Source of the DNA: Propionibacteriales bacterium
GTDB taxonomy: Bacteria; Actinomycetota; Actinomycetes; Propionibacteriales; Propionibacteriaceae
NCBI GenBank assembly: GCA_030453285.1
Contig: JAKDKP010000145.1
Coordinates: 1 to 6,350 of the forward strand
DNA length: 6,350 bases
Reading direction: 5' to 3'
Part shown: one piece after another, positions 6,071 through 6,350 of the stretch
Position numbering within the stretch: the first letter of the stretch is position 1
Layout of the letters: each line of letters opens with the position of its first letter
The notes under the pieces: model-generated
Databases searched by the model: none
What the model was told of the DNA's origin: nothing
The model's input: the letters and a program-made list of their open reading frames with translations, nothing else
Position numbers and translations under genes: made by a program

Positions 6071-6350
6071 TCACTGCACCTGCTGCACCGACGTCGCCAC
6101 CGTCTCGGCCAGATCCCCCAGACGCGGCCCCCAGCGTGACGAGATGTCGCTGTCGAGCACCACCACGCCCTGCTCGTCCTTCACCGCACGGGTGACATCC
6201 CAACCGGGCCGCGCCCGGATCGACTTCGCCTCACCGCCGATGGCGAAGATCAGGTCCGGATCGGCGTCGATGATGAACTCCGCGCTGAGCTGCGGATACC
6301 CCCCTGTCGAGGCGGCATCGGGTGCGGAGTCGGCGATGCTGGTCAGCTTG
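6071..6350 (-). CDS. BtuF/FecB-like ABC substrate-binding protein, C-terminal part
   Basis: A minus-strand frame runs from the right edge to TGA at 6071-6073, giving the last 93 residues of a gene whose N-terminus lies outside the window. It has the marks of class III (TroA/BtuF-like) binding proteins. GGYPQLSAEFIIDADPDLIF is the segment before the second lobe, where family members read S.E.I...PDLI. Then come ARPGWDVTRAVKD, VVVLDSD and SRWGPRLGDLAETVA, the usual C-terminal helix. Such proteins bind Fe-siderophores, heme, cobalamin or related ligands outside the membrane, usually as lipoproteins in actinobacteria; the signal peptide is not visible here. Its stop is 3 nt before the permease start, so it is the first visible gene of the importer operon. 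Other ligands such as an F420 precursor have been proposed for related actinobacterial importers, so the substrate stays open. Confidence 0.88.
   Translation of the reverse strand, partial: KLTSIADSAPDAASTGGYPQLSAEFIIDADPDLIFAIGGEAKSIRARPGWDVTRAVKDEQGVVVLDSDISSRWGPRLGDLAETVATSVQQVQ

Overview
The window is GC-rich DNA that is almost entirely coding, with frequent GTG starts and tightly packed genes. This, together with a LipA tail followed by a DUF4191-type membrane protein (the order lipA–Rv2219 in mycobacteria), points to an actinobacterium. A family-level assignment such as Propionibacteriaceae is only a guess.

Layout. Plus strand, 1-1675: the last 19 codons of lipoyl synthase (lipA), a DUF4191 two-helix membrane protein, and an SGNH/GDSL hydrolase starting 4 nt after the DUF4191 stop. 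A 39-nt gap with no obvious terminator separates these from a converging minus-strand block that fills the rest of the window. Read in its own direction from 6350 down to 1715, that block holds the C-terminus of a BtuF/FecB-like substrate-binding lipoprotein, a FecCD/BtuC-type permease and its ATPase, then a 157-nt gap, a small multidrug-export family membrane protein, and a 600-residue Uup-like ABC-F ATPase.

How the genes work together. The binding protein, permease and ATPase form one type II ABC importer, joined by a 3-nt gap and an ATGA overlap. Its cargo is an iron-siderophore, heme, cobalamin or similar bulky ligand, and the sequence does not decide which. The ABC-F protein has no membrane domain and is expected to act on ribosomes or nucleic acid, so it is unrelated to the importer despite sharing ABC motifs. 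It has what looks like a leaderless promoter of its own. The small export protein lies between them and has a good Shine-Dalgarno sequence, but no TANNNT-type -10 box directly upstream.

No RNA gene, CRISPR array, insertion sequence or phage gene was found, and no clearly novel multi-gene system. The most interesting non-gene signals are 15 copies of the palindrome CGTACG spread over all coding phases, the predicted leaderless ABC-F promoter with an overlapping inverted repeat, a small operator-like repeat upstream of the export gene, and a serine in the oxyanion-hole block of the SGNH hydrolase.
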